A stretch of 64,000 bases of DNA from Rossellomorea aquimaris (GCF_035590735.1 NZ_CP141595.1:172501-236500), one strand, 5' to 3'. Shown: positions 45,225 through 54,443, counted from the stretch's first letter. The notes: generated from the sequence alone by a model not told the origin. Program-made: numbers and translations.

Positions 45225-45950
45225 TTGGTAGAAATTCAGTTTCATGACAACCTGGTTCGAGGGGTATTTCTCGAGCGCCTCAATCGATTTGTGCTCGAGT
45301 GTCAGCTTCCTTCAGGTTCAATAGAGAAAGTTCACTTACCTGATCCAGGCAGACTAAAAGAATTATTGGTGCGGGGGAACCCGATATGGCTTCAGGAATC
45401 AACCGACCCTAAAAGGAAAACAAAATGGTCGGCCGTCATGACGTATGATGCCTCTAACGAAATGTATGTGTCTTTGAATACCCAATATCCGAATCGGTTA
45501 GTGCTCGAAGCCTTACAGTTGGAAGTGCTGGAAGAGCTAAAAGACTGGCGGTTAGAAAAAGCGGAATATAAAGTAGGAAGCTCACGCTTTGACTTCTTGC
45601 TCACCCACAAACAAAATGAACAAAAATTACTGCTTGAAGTAAAAAGTGTCACCATGGTAGTAGATGGAATAGGCAGATTTCCTGATGCCGTCACGTCAAG
45701 AGGTGCAAGGCACATTGAAGAGCTTACACATCTGCAGTCGATAGGCAGCTATCAATCAGCAGTCCTATTTATTGCTCAGCGAACGGATTTGCGTGGAATC
45801 ACTTCCGCTCCTGAAATCGATCCCCATTTTGCCCGGGTCATGGAAGAAGCCGAAGATCAGGGTGTCCGGTTTTTCGGAAGAAGCTGTATCGTGACGCCAG
45901 AGCGTATTTCTTTAAATGGACCCTTACCTGTATATACAAAAAAGGATTAA
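45225..45950 (+). CDS. sfsA: SfsA DNA/RNA nuclease family protein
   Basis: A 241-residue protein. The N-terminal OB-like part contains LPDPGRLKELLVRGN (the SfsA signature around HxxxxGR). The nuclease core is SSRFDFLL...KLLLEVKSVTMV, resembling the D-(D/E)-x-K type catalytic site, and PDAVTSRGARHIEEL follows. In E. coli it affects maltose metabolism and shows nuclease activity; its biological role here is uncertain. TTG start 45225 with AAGGAG 9 nt upstream. Followed by a long bidirectional terminator. Confidence 0.9.
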   Translation: MVEIQFHDNLVRGVFLERLNRFVLECQLPSGSIEKVHLPDPGRLKELLVRGNPIWLQESTDPKRKTKWSAVMTYDASNEMYVSLNTQYPNRLVLEALQLEVLEELKDWRLEKAEYKVGSSRFDFLLTHKQNEQKLLLEVKSVTMVVDGIGRFPDAVTSRGARHIEELTHLQSIGSYQSAVLFIAQRTDLRGITSAPEIDPHFARVMEEAEDQGVRFFGRSCIVTPERISLNGPLPVYTKKD

Positions 45951-45992
45951 TCTCACATCCATCCTAGCATGTGAAGATTAATCCTTTTTTGA
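45942..45992. terminator. Bidirectional terminator after sfsA
   Basis: AAAGGATTAATCTCACAT pairs with ATGTGAAGATTAATCCTTT (one bulge). T-runs on both sides; it starts inside the sfsA stop region. Confidence 0.85.
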
Positions 45993-45993
45993 T

Positions 45994-46485
45994 CTACTGA
46001 TCCACCTGTACTTTTGCTGTTGCTTTATAGTCCCGGTCTCCTTTAGCCGTTAACCAAACGGTCAGTGTATAGGTACCACTCCCGACATTGGGTAGAACAA
46101 CTTTCTGGGAAAATTCTTCACCCTGTTTCACTGTTATTTCCTGGATCGCCTGGGTATACATCTTATTTTTTGAGTCCTTATACACTACTTCGCCTTTATC
46201 GTTTCTAAGTTCAAAGTCAATGGTTTGACCTGATGAAAAAACGAAGGTTTTCTCTTGCTCTGTTTGGTTCTTAATCGAGTAGACATATACAACCTGACCG
46301 CTTCCCTCTTGTTTCGTTAATGAAGGTTCCATTTCGCCTGCAACAATCCCTTTCTGTACAGAAATATCTTCACCGGCTCCTGATTTTTGGTCCTCTTTGG
46401 ACTGACTGCCGTTCTCCTCATCAGCCGTTCCACAGCCTGCTATTCCTGCTATAAGTATTATAAATAACATGATCAATCGCTTCAT
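45994..46485 (-). CDS. BsuPI-domain lipoprotein
   Basis: A 163-residue lipoprotein (signal peptide ending LIAGIAGCGT, lipidation at the Cys of AGC). A charged, disordered linker precedes a beta-sandwich of the intracellular proteinase inhibitor (BsuPI) family: VYSIKNQTEQEKTFVFSSGQ, IDFELRNDKGEVVYKDS, GTYTLTVWLTAKG. The lipobox places it outside the membrane, so an intracellular inhibitor role is unlikely. AAGGAGG precedes ATG 46485; ten extra residues to 46515 lack a ribosome binding site. Confidence 0.85.
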   Translation of the reverse strand: MKRLIMLFIILIAGIAGCGTADEENGSQSKEDQKSGAGEDISVQKGIVAGEMEPSLTKQEGSGQVVYVYSIKNQTEQEKTFVFSSGQTIDFELRNDKGEVVYKDSKNKMYTQAIQEITVKQGEEFSQKVVLPNVGSGTYTLTVWLTAKGDRDYKATAKVQVDQ

Positions 46486-46698
46486 GCAACTCCACCTCCT
46501 TACCTTATTAGACAAGGTTTATCTCGAAAGGTTACAAGTGTTCCCGAATATGAGCACGAAGACACATAGGGATGTGCCGGACTTGTTTCTTTCTTCCTCT
46601 ACAAGGGCATAGATTTACATATGTAAGGCAGATTACTTTTTTATATCACGAGGTTCAGTACAATAGAATTATAGAAAAAGAACAGAGGAGCAAGGTGT

Positions 46699-47931
46699 AT
46701 GAAAAAAAGGTTAGCTATTATTGGTGTTATTTCCTTACTATTAGTATCGGCTTGTGGTCCTTCAAATGCAACCGATAGCAGGGAACTTCCCTATGAAGAT
46801 TGGGAAACCATCACGTCGGAAGCAGAAGGAACGAAAGTGAATCTCTTTATGTGGGGCGGTGACGATGGGATTAACCGTTATGTTGATGACGTAGTTGCTC
46901 CCATGCTGAAAGAAAAAAATAATATCGAGTTAAATCGAGTACCTTTGGACACACCGGAAATTCTGCAAAAGCTACAAACGGAGAAGCGGGCCGGAAAGGA
47001 TAAAGGAACGATTGATATTGTCTGGATTAATGGAGAAAACTTTAAAAATGCAAAGGAAAATGACTTACTGGCAGGTCCGTTTACAGATAAGTTGCCAAAC
47101 TTCACGAAATATTACGATACAGGAAGTCAAGCGTTTCAATATGACTTCGGGACGGAAACAGAAGGATATGAAGCACCGTGGGGAAAGGTTCAATTTGTCT
47201 TCTTTTATAACAGCGAAAAAGTCAAAAATCCCCCCTCCAGCTTCAATGAATTAAAAGCATTCATGAAAGAGCATCCGGGGAAATTCACCTATCCTAATCC
47301 GGCTGATTTTACCGGGAATGCATTTCTTCGACATCTTCTTTATGCAAAATCGGACTCGGATTTAGCTCAGTCCGATTTCGACGAAGGAACAGCGGAGAAG
47401 ATGGGGGATGAGGTATGGAAAGAGCTGAATGACATGAAGCCGTTCTTGTGGCGAGAAGGAGAAACGTACCCCGCGACATTAACAGACCTTGATAAGCTAT
47501 ATAGCCAGGAAGAGGTTTGGATGACGATGGGATACAACGAAGCGAGAGCAGAGCATCTGATCAAAGATGGGGTGTTCCCGGAAAGCACAAAGTCATTCGT
47601 ATTAAACGATGTGGGATCGATTGGGAACACTCATTTCCTGGCAATTCCATTCAATAGCCCCAACAAAGAAGGAGCGCTGGTGGCCATCAATGAACTGCTC
47701 TCTCCTGAGGCTCAGTTTGAGAAAGTAAAGCCTGACTACTGGGGGGAAAGTTCACCTATTTCCTATGAAAAGCTGAATGAGGAATGGAGAAATAAATTTA
47801 TGAGCGTGGGTCGGGGAGGAAGTGTCCTGGAGCCATCTATACTCGAAGAGACCTATAGGGGGGAACTGGATACTGAGTACGTGGAATGGTTAAAGGAGAA
47901 CTGGATCCGTGAAGTGGCAGAGAGTCAATAA
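46699..47931 (+). CDS. ABC transporter substrate-binding lipoprotein, YnjB-like
   Basis: A 410-residue extracellular solute-binding lipoprotein. The signal ends in LLLVSAC (lipid Cys19). The mature part shows VNLFMWGGDDGINRYVDD near the N-terminus, DIVWINGENF in the first lobe and GYEAPWGKVQFVFFYNSEKV, a pattern of the YnjB/putrescine-thiamine-like binding proteins. Ligand unknown. AGAGGAGCAAGG precedes ATG 46699. First gene of a tight seven-gene operon: it overlaps the next gene by 23 nt. Confidence 0.85.
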   Translation: MKKRLAIIGVISLLLVSACGPSNATDSRELPYEDWETITSEAEGTKVNLFMWGGDDGINRYVDDVVAPMLKEKNNIELNRVPLDTPEILQKLQTEKRAGKDKGTIDIVWINGENFKNAKENDLLAGPFTDKLPNFTKYYDTGSQAFQYDFGTETEGYEAPWGKVQFVFFYNSEKVKNPPSSFNELKAFMKEHPGKFTYPNPADFTGNAFLRHLLYAKSDSDLAQSDFDEGTAEKMGDEVWKELNDMKPFLWREGETYPATLTDLDKLYSQEEVWMTMGYNEARAEHLIKDGVFPESTKSFVLNDVGSIGNTHFLAIPFNSPNKEGALVAINELLSPEAQFEKVKPDYWGESSPISYEKLNEEWRNKFMSVGRGGSVLEPSILEETYRGELDTEYVEWLKENWIREVAESQ

Positions 47932-48772
47932 CACGTTTCTCCTCATTCCCGCCCTACTCTTTTTTATCTTCATTCCTGGACTTGGGATCGTGCTTGCTCT
48001 ACTGGAAAGCGTAAGGAGCGGAGGAACTATCACATTCGGGCACTACGTTGATTTATTCGAAGAGGAGCGGTTTATGACATCCTTTCTCTTCAGTTTGACT
48101 GTGACTTCTATCTCGACCATTTTATCTCTTTGCATTGGACTTGGAATTGTGAAGGCATTCTCACCTTTACTAAAGGAAAATAAACATAAACTAATTGTAT
48201 GGATTCCCATGCTGGTACCCCATTTTGTATGGGCTTATCTCGTCTATTCGCTCTTTAATCAAAGCGGGTTTTACTCCAATGTGTTCGGAATGGCCGGTTG
48301 GATCGACGACCGAAGTCAGTTCCCGACCCTGGTCCAGGAGCGGAAAGGAATCGGAATCATTCTGACGTATGTCTGGAAGGAGGTTCCCTTTGTTACCCTG
48401 ATGCTGTTACCCGTTTATACGACGCTTTCTAAAAGCTATAAAGAGATCGCTTCTTTACTGGGCGCTGGTCCCTATAAAGCATTTTGGGTGGCAGAATGGC
48501 CATTTATCCTTCCAGTTCTCGTGGAAACCGGAGCTATTCTGTTCGCATTCATTTTTACAGCATATGAAGTGCCCCAGCTTCTGGGAGTGACGTCACCGCA
48601 AATGCTTGCCATCCTTGCCTACGACTGGTTTTACAGTGGCACCTGGAGTGACCGTCCCTTGGCTTTTGCCTCACTCGTATTAGTCGGGCTTGGCATCGGG
48701 TTCGTAATGTGGCTCCTTATTTACTTCACAAACAAGAAACGAATGCACATTACAAAAGGGATTCGAAATTAG
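47909..48772 (+). CDS. ABC transporter permease (YnjC N-terminal half-like)
   Basis: A 287-residue permease with six helices and an EAA-type loop KEIASLLGAGPYKAFWVAEW. It starts with GTG 47909 inside the end of the binding-protein gene (AAGGAG 10 nt before). It corresponds to the first half of the two-domain YnjC permease of E. coli, here encoded separately from the second half. Transport partner of the downstream permease and ATPase; substrate unknown. Confidence 0.85.
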   Translation: MKWQRVNNTFLLIPALLFFIFIPGLGIVLALLESVRSGGTITFGHYVDLFEEERFMTSFLFSLTVTSISTILSLCIGLGIVKAFSPLLKENKHKLIVWIPMLVPHFVWAYLVYSLFNQSGFYSNVFGMAGWIDDRSQFPTLVQERKGIGIILTYVWKEVPFVTLMLLPVYTTLSKSYKEIASLLGAGPYKAFWVAEWPFILPVLVETGAILFAFIFTAYEVPQLLGVTSPQMLAILAYDWFYSGTWSDRPLAFASLVLVGLGIGFVMWLLIYFTNKKRMHITKGIRN

Positions 48773-48782
48773 AGGTGTTCAC

Positions 48783-49580
48783 ATGAGAAAATTGTTATTT
48801 TATATCATATCCTTCCTTCTTTTTGTGTTTCCCCTCTTATTTTTAGTTTATAAAAGTTTTTTCGGTCTTTGGAGATGGGGGAGTCCGGTTCCTGTTGAAC
48901 CTGGTATAAGGGCGTGGCAGGTGCTGATAAATGAGGGGCAATTCGTGGATGCGATTGGTGCCTCCGTCTGGATTGCCATTGTTGTACTGTCAATAAATCT
49001 TCTGATTGGCGTTACTTCAGGAAGAGTTTTTTCATTATCGTCGTACAGGGGGAAGTCCATCGTTGAAGCACTACTTATGTTGCCGCTATTCCTACCCGTA
49101 TTGGTTGTGGCAATCGGACTTCACATTACGTTCATACGATATGGACTTGCTGATCACTGGACCGGAGTGGCTCTTGTTCACTTAGTACCTACCATTCCGT
49201 ATAGTATCAAAATGTTCAAAACAGGCTATGAGAGGATCGGGACGAAATTAATCGAGCAATCAGCTATGCTTGGAGGCAGTGCATTTCAACGTTTTTACCA
49301 TATTGAACTGCCCTTGCTTCTTCCAAGCATTCGAAGTGTCTTATTCCTGACGATTGTAATCAGCCTGAGCCAGTATGTGCTTACAGCGATTATAGGGGGA
49401 GGGAATGTAGTGACGCTCTCGATGGTCTATTATCCTTTTACCGATACGGCGGATGAAGCGGTGATGGCAGCCTTCTCCATCGTGTTCGCTCTCATTCCAA
49501 TCATGCTTTACATCATTCTGGAAGGGTGTTTGAAATTCTTACTCCCTTATCAACACCCAAGAGGGAGGAAGAACCTTTGA
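48783..49580 (+). CDS. ABC transporter permease (YnjC C-terminal half-like)
   Basis: A 265-residue six-helix permease with the EAA loop KLIEQSAMLGGSAFQRFYHIEL near residue 160. AGAGGTG precedes ATG 48783, 10 nt after the first permease. Its stop overlaps the start of the ATPase gene (TTGA junction), so the three are translationally linked. Together with the preceding gene it forms the heterodimeric membrane channel. Confidence 0.86.
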   Translation: MRKLLFYIISFLLFVFPLLFLVYKSFFGLWRWGSPVPVEPGIRAWQVLINEGQFVDAIGASVWIAIVVLSINLLIGVTSGRVFSLSSYRGKSIVEALLMLPLFLPVLVVAIGLHITFIRYGLADHWTGVALVHLVPTIPYSIKMFKTGYERIGTKLIEQSAMLGGSAFQRFYHIELPLLLPSIRSVLFLTIVISLSQYVLTAIIGGGNVVTLSMVYYPFTDTADEAVMAAFSIVFALIPIMLYIILEGCLKFLLPYQHPRGRKNL

Positions 49581-50545
49581 GTTCATTCATAGAAATTAAT
49601 CAATTGACCAAATCGTTTAAAGATAAAGAGATTTTAACCAACGTTACGTTCTCATTAAAAAAAGGGGAAACTCTCACATTGGTTGGAGCCTCCGGTTCTG
49701 GTAAATCAACGTTCCTTCGCATTCTCTCCGGGTTAGAGTCTGCGACAGAAGGGAATACGTATATTGATGGGAAAGATATCACCTCTTTAAAGCCTCAAAA
49801 ACGCCCCATTGGGATGGTCTTTCAACAGCCATTATTATTCCCTCATATGAATATCCTTGAAAATGTCATGTACGGGTTGGAAATGAAGGTAAGAAATAAA
49901 GGGGATAACAAGAAAAAAGCCATGAACTATATTGAAAGAGTCGGCCTGGAAGAAGTGATGCATCATTATCCTTCTGAGCTTTCCGGTGGTCAGCAGCAAC
50001 GGGTATCCCTGATTCGTTCTCTGATTTTAAAGCCGAAGCTTTTGCTTTTAGACGAACCTTTCAGCAGTCTGGATTTGCAGCTAAGGAAGGAACTGAGGCA
50101 ATGGGTACGGCAGATTTTTAAAGAAGAAGAAACAACCGTCATATTTGTCACGCATGATCGTGATGAAGCATATGAACTTGGAGATCGAGTGGCTGTTTTA
50201 CAGAGCGGCAGATTCTTACAGATAGGAACACCGGAGGATATCTATTATCGGCCACACACTCCATTTGTGGCATCTTTCATGAGTGACGGACTCATCTTGA
50301 ATCAGCAACAATTCATTCACGCTTCCCACATAAAGGTAAGCTGCGACGTTGCCGACCCTTCCTTGCCGAGATGGAAAGGAACTGTGATACAAAAGTTATT
50401 TGTAGGAGGCACCAACCTCCATGAAGTATGGGTGGATGAACTAAAGCAGAAGCTAAATCTACCAATTGAATTAGACGCTTCTACTGAAGACATCTGGCTT
50501 TATGCAGAGGAAGAGAACATCCAAACGTTTCAGAAAGAGGAATAG
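49577..50545 (+). CDS. ABC transporter ATP-binding protein (YnjD-like)
   Basis: A 322-residue ABC ATPase. Walker A GASGSGKST (about residue 36), Q-loop VFQQPLLFPH, signature LSGGQQQR, Walker B LLLLDEPFSSLD and switch TVIFVTHDRDEA are all intact. The C-terminal region (about 235-322) looks like a TOBE/OB-type extension and may be regulatory. Start TTG 49577, with GGGAGG 8 nt upstream, overlaps the permease stop. A longer reading from 49526 lies wholly within the permease gene and is rejected. Confidence 0.92.
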   Translation: MSSFIEINQLTKSFKDKEILTNVTFSLKKGETLTLVGASGSGKSTFLRILSGLESATEGNTYIDGKDITSLKPQKRPIGMVFQQPLLFPHMNILENVMYGLEMKVRNKGDNKKKAMNYIERVGLEEVMHHYPSELSGGQQQRVSLIRSLILKPKLLLLDEPFSSLDLQLRKELRQWVRQIFKEEETTVIFVTHDRDEAYELGDRVAVLQSGRFLQIGTPEDIYYRPHTPFVASFMSDGLILNQQQFIHASHIKVSCDVADPSLPRWKGTVIQKLFVGGTNLHEVWVDELKQKLNLPIELDASTEDIWLYAEEENIQTFQKEE

Positions 50546-50557
50546 GAGGGAAGAAGA

Positions 50558-51217
50558 ATGAAGAAGAAGGAAGTCGGTAAGATTTTGTTGTTCATTACCA
50601 TATTACTGCTCCTCATGTGGCTAAGCCGGAATTTTTTTTACGTAAAGCCTCATGACATCAGAGATTGGATCGTGTCCTATGGTATTTGGGCTCCCATTGT
50701 TTTTATTATCGTCTATACGATTCGTCCGCTGATTCTTTTTCCGGCTTCCATCCTCTCATTGGCTGCAGGTCTTGCATTCGGTGCATTTGAAGGCTTCATC
50801 TACATTCTGGTAGGGGCCATGGGTGGTGCAACGGTAGCCTATTATACTGCGAGCTTCCTTGGGACGAAACTATTAAAAAGACCGTCTCCACGTATGATTA
50901 AGATCCGCGAGAAGATGGAGGAGAGCGGCTTCGTTTATGTATTACTATTACGGCTCGTGCCGTTTTTGAACTTCGATCTCATCAGTTACCTTGCCGGCAT
51001 GGGGAAGGTGAGATACATCCCATTCATCATCGCTACAGCCATCGGGATTTTACCTGGTACGTTTGGGTATGTATTTCTCGGGTCAAGCTTGGTAGGGGAA
51101 GACCGAACGAATTTATATATTGCTATCGGCTTTTTTTTGATGATGATCATCGTGCCGTTAATCTTTAAGAAAAAAATGAAAGCATGGCTGGGATTATCGA
51201 GTAAAGATGACAAGTAA
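50558..51217 (+). CDS. TVP38/TMEM64 (VTT-domain) membrane protein, YdjX-like
   Basis: A 219-residue protein with five to six helices. The VTT core reads RPLILFPASILSLAAGLAFG (the F-x-P-x region), then GATVAYYTASFLGTKLL, VLLLRLVPFLNFDLISYLAG and LPGTFGYVFLGSSLVG. DedA/VTT proteins move phospholipids or related lipids across membranes. Thirteen nt separate it from the ATPase gene. E. coli ydjX/ydjZ occupy a similar position near ynjBCD. AGGAGGGA precedes ATG 50558. Confidence 0.88.
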   Translation: MKKKEVGKILLFITILLLLMWLSRNFFYVKPHDIRDWIVSYGIWAPIVFIIVYTIRPLILFPASILSLAAGLAFGAFEGFIYILVGAMGGATVAYYTASFLGTKLLKRPSPRMIKIREKMEESGFVYVLLLRLVPFLNFDLISYLAGMGKVRYIPFIIATAIGILPGTFGYVFLGSSLVGEDRTNLYIAIGFFLMMIIVPLIFKKKMKAWLGLSSKDDK

Positions 51218-51231
51218 AGGATGGGAAACAC

Positions 51232-51813
51232 ATGTTAGATACGCATGCCCGTAAGTGGGTACAGCCAAGTATAGAGGGAACAGCACGCTTGTTTTTGAGA
51301 AGGGGATTATCAGCCAATCAGGTGACGGTTATTGCTTTTATAGTAGGCTCAGCTACAGGTCTGGTCTATTATTTTGGATTCCCGATCTTAGCCGTCCTCT
51401 TATTATGGATATCCGGGTTTTTGGACGCGGTGGATGGTACCATGGCCCGATTAACTAAACCATCTCCCTTTGGAACAGTCATGGATGTCACTTTTGATCG
51501 AATCGTCGAGATCAGTGTCATTCTGGGCGTTGCGTTCTTGCATCCTGACATTATGTGGGCACTCCTTTTACTAAGCGTATCCATCATTATTTCCATGACC
51601 ATTTTCCTGACAGTTGGAGCAGTATCAGAGAAACAGGGGATGAAATCTTTTTATTATCAAGCAGGACTTGCTGAAAGGACGGAGGGATTCATTCTATTCA
51701 GCGTCATGATGCTATTTCCGTCCATCGTCCTGTGGACCACCTTACTGTTTTTTGCAGTGGAATTGTACACGGGCTTACAGCGATTTTTAGAAGCAAAACG
51801 ATTACTTTCATAA
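51232..51813 (+). CDS. CDP-alcohol phosphatidyltransferase family protein, YnjF-like
   Basis: A 193-residue integral membrane enzyme. The class signature DG-x2-AR-x8-G-x3-D-x3-D is complete in DAVDGTMARL followed by FGTVMDVTFDR (about residues 66-92). Members transfer a CDP-linked lipid or alcohol to an acceptor alcohol. E. coli ynjF of the ydjXYZ-ynjABCDEF operon belongs here. Acceptor unknown. The 14-nt gap to the TVP38 gene and 12 nt to the flavoprotein gene imply one transcript. Confidence 0.88.
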   Translation: MLDTHARKWVQPSIEGTARLFLRRGLSANQVTVIAFIVGSATGLVYYFGFPILAVLLLWISGFLDAVDGTMARLTKPSPFGTVMDVTFDRIVEISVILGVAFLHPDIMWALLLLSVSIIISMTIFLTVGAVSEKQGMKSFYYQAGLAERTEGFILFSVMMLFPSIVLWTTLLFFAVELYTGLQRFLEAKRLLS

Positions 51814-51825
51814 GGAGAGATAAAG

Positions 51826-53250
51826 ATGGATCAATACGATTTAATTGTAATAGGAGGAGGGGCAGGTGGACTGACCGTCGCATCGGGAGCCGCGTCTCTT
51901 GGAGCAAAAGTGGCCCTCATCGAAAAAAGCGGCCTTCTGGGAGGAGACTGCCTGCACTTTGGATGCGTTCCGTCCAAGGCATTCATCCAATCGGCGAGAG
52001 AAGTGGCTGTGATCCGGGCAAGTCATGATTATGGTTTCGAAACAACGGGTTCCGTCGATATGAAAATGATAAGGGAGAGAGTCAAAGAAGCCATTGCCCA
52101 TATTCAACAGCATGACGACCCCAATCGATTCCTGCAACTAGGGGTCGATATTTATTTCGGAGGAGCAGAGTTTCTTGATCCTCACACGATTTTAGTGGAA
52201 AAAGAGGACCGGATTACCGGGAAGAGAATAGTCGTTGCAACAGGGTCAAGTCCGCTCATTCCTGAAATTGAAGGCTTGGAAGACGTGGAATATCATACGA
52301 ATGAAACGGTATTTGAAGTAGATGAGCTGCCCAGACGAGTCGTATTTATCGGGGGAGGTCCGATTGGTTTAGAGCTTGCACAAGCATTCTCATATTTGGG
52401 ATCAGAAGCCGTTGTCCTTGAAAAGCACGATGAGATACTGATGAAAGAAGATAAGGATATCCGTGAAGCTGCAACAGGTTTATTGGAAAAAGATATTCAG
52501 TTTGTTTATGGAGCGGACATTAAACGTGTTTCTGAGATGAACGGTGAGAAAGTGGTCCACTATGTGAGGGACGGTGTAGAACAGACCGTGGAAGGCGATT
52601 TATTGTTCCTCGCTACCGGTAGAAATCCTGGTACGGAATCTTTAAATCTATCTGCTGCCGGAGTCAAGGTTGACAGTAGGGGTTTCATTAAAGTGAATGA
52701 TGAACTAAGAACGAACCATCCTCACATATTCGCCATTGGGGATGTCAATGGTCAATATCCATTTACCCATGGGGCAGGAATGGAAGGGAAGCTTGTCGTC
52801 CAAAACGCCGTATTCGGTTTAAAACGTAAAGTTTCCTACAACAAACTGCCATGGACAACCTATACCACACCTGAGATCTTTCATATAGGGATAACCGAGG
52901 AAGAGGCTGTGGAACAAGGATTAGAATACAAAGTCTATAAAAAAACATTAGACGAAGTCGATCGTTTCGTGGCAGATCACAAAACAGATGGCCTCGTCAA
53001 AATCATCACAGACGGAAGCGGAAAGATCCTCGGTGCCCACGCAGTCGGTTCCGGCGCAGGAGATTGGATGCAACCCGTCGTGTTCGCAATGGAAAAAGGA
53101 AATAAAATCGGCGCCTTGTCCAATATGGTCTATCCTTACCCGAATCACGCTGCAGCCGTCCAGCAGGCAGCGGATCTATATTGGAGAGAGAAGTTGTTTG
53201 ATGGAGTGCTGCCTGTGATTAGTAAGAAGTTTGTTGAAATTTTCAGATGA
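51826..53250 (+). CDS. FAD-dependent pyridine nucleotide-disulfide oxidoreductase, MerA-like
   Basis: A 474-residue class I flavoprotein. It has an N-terminal FAD fold (IVIGGGAGGLTVASGAA), the redox-active disulfide GGDCLHFGCVPSK, an NAD(P)H fold VVFIGGGPIGLELAQAFSYL, the ATG motif in VVATGSSPL, and FAIGDVNG. The C-terminal dimer domain reads VYPYPNHAAAVQQAAD where glutathione or lipoamide reductases have His-x-x-x-x-Glu. The catalytic base pair is therefore missing and replaced by Tyr and Ala, as partly seen in MerA. Last plus-strand gene of the operon. Electron acceptor unknown. Confidence 0.85.
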   Translation: MDQYDLIVIGGGAGGLTVASGAASLGAKVALIEKSGLLGGDCLHFGCVPSKAFIQSAREVAVIRASHDYGFETTGSVDMKMIRERVKEAIAHIQQHDDPNRFLQLGVDIYFGGAEFLDPHTILVEKEDRITGKRIVVATGSSPLIPEIEGLEDVEYHTNETVFEVDELPRRVVFIGGGPIGLELAQAFSYLGSEAVVLEKHDEILMKEDKDIREAATGLLEKDIQFVYGADIKRVSEMNGEKVVHYVRDGVEQTVEGDLLFLATGRNPGTESLNLSAAGVKVDSRGFIKVNDELRTNHPHIFAIGDVNGQYPFTHGAGMEGKLVVQNAVFGLKRKVSYNKLPWTTYTTPEIFHIGITEEEAVEQGLEYKVYKKTLDEVDRFVADHKTDGLVKIITDGSGKILGAHAVGSGAGDWMQPVVFAMEKGNKIGALSNMVYPYPNHAAAVQQAADLYWREKLFDGVLPVISKKFVEIFR

Positions 53251-53261
53251 TAGATGTAGGG

Positions 53262-53294
53262 GGCGCGACTGCTGGGAGGCGGTTGCGTTTTTTT
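53262..53294 (+). terminator. Terminator of the ynj-like operon
   Basis: Nine-base-pair stem CGCGACTGC / GCGGTTGCG with a T-run. Confidence 0.8.
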
Positions 53295-53342
53295 ATGTTC
53301 ACAAGTTGGCACACCAAATGTCGAACAACAAAACCTATCTTT

Positions 53343-54431
53343 TCACCCACCATACCGACTCACAAACCGCTCATCAATCCAATTCTTCAACCGCCAGGCC
53401 CAGCCGCTGACCAATGAAAACGATCCATACGTTAAAAAGCCTTGCCTATCTCCTAACGACATAATCGCAAGGTAGCGTTTCTGAGGCTCAAAGGGAATGA
53501 CTTTTCCCTTTGCCGCAGCCCCGTTCAGGTTTTTCCACAGGACAGGTCCTTGGCGTACAGCTGTCACCCCATTTTTCGGAATATCCGGAAAGTCCTTTAA
53601 AGTCGCGCAATCCCCGGTTCCAAATACGTTGGGATATTCCACTGATTGAAGATAGCTGTTCACCAGCAGAAAGCCCTTTTTGTCTGTAGGTAAAATACTG
53701 CTCCCGAATAGGGTAGGTGCTTTAGGTCCTCCCAAAAAAATCATTTCATCGTAGTCGAAACTTGTGCCGTCATCTGCATATACGCGAGTCTCATCTACTT
53801 TTTCTACGCGTCCGTGATGTAGCTCAACCTCTTTGGAAAGAGTAACCCCGGTTATTTTTTTCGAAGAATGGGAACCGGCTTTTTCTAAGGGGGGTGAAGA
53901 ATGAACAACCGTTACCAAATGATCCTTAAAGCCGTTGTCTACCTTCCATGCCTTCAATGACAATGCCATTTCAATACTCGCCGCCCCGCCTCCGATAAAG
54001 ACGGTTCTCCTGCTGTTATGCAACTTCTCTATTTGCTCAGGGAAACGATAGTTAGGTTTGATTGGAAGGTTGTGTTCGTGTAAGCCCTCGATTTCCAATG
54101 AGTCATTGCGGGATCCAATGTCGAAGGAAACAAAGTCGTAAGTGAAGATGTCCCCTTTGTCCGTCAGGAGATGCTGCTGATCAGGGTCGATGGATAGAAC
54201 GGTCCTTTTGACAAATTCACACTCAGCCTCCTCACACAATCTCTCCAAATCGATTCGCGTTTCCTCTAATGAATAGATTCCTTCGGTGTAACCGGAGAAC
54301 ATTCCTGAATAATATTGATAACGTGAGGGGGAAATGAGGACCCACTTCACGTTATCACCCTGATTTTCTATCCTTTTTTTCAAACAATGCAGGTGACTGT
54401 GTCCACCACCGACTAATATGATTGTTTTCAT
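53343..54431 (-). CDS. FAD-dependent oxidoreductase, SelD-associated type
   Basis: A 362-residue flavoprotein. It opens ILVGGGHSHLHCLKKR, the LVGGGHSHL signature of the pyridine-nucleotide oxidoreductase part fused to or located beside selenide,water dikinase. The FAD and NAD(P)H segments are VGGGHSH and TVFIGGGAASIEMALS; NVFGTGDCATLKDFP is the FAD O2' motif. No SelD domain and no selenocysteine gene are visible here, so the link to selenium is only by family. Converges on the ynj-like operon. AAAGGAG precedes ATG 54431. It is 12 nt after the GNAT gene. Confidence 0.82.
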   Translation of the reverse strand: MKTIILVGGGHSHLHCLKKRIENQGDNVKWVLISPSRYQYYSGMFSGYTEGIYSLEETRIDLERLCEEAECEFVKRTVLSIDPDQQHLLTDKGDIFTYDFVSFDIGSRNDSLEIEGLHEHNLPIKPNYRFPEQIEKLHNSRRTVFIGGGAASIEMALSLKAWKVDNGFKDHLVTVVHSSPPLEKAGSHSSKKITGVTLSKEVELHHGRVEKVDETRVYADDGTSFDYDEMIFLGGPKAPTLFGSSILPTDKKGFLLVNSYLQSVEYPNVFGTGDCATLKDFPDIPKNGVTAVRQGPVLWKNLNGAAAKGKVIPFEPQKRYLAIMSLGDRQGFLTYGSFSLVSGWAWRLKNWIDERFVSRYGG

Positions 54432-54443
54432 AATGAATCTCCT

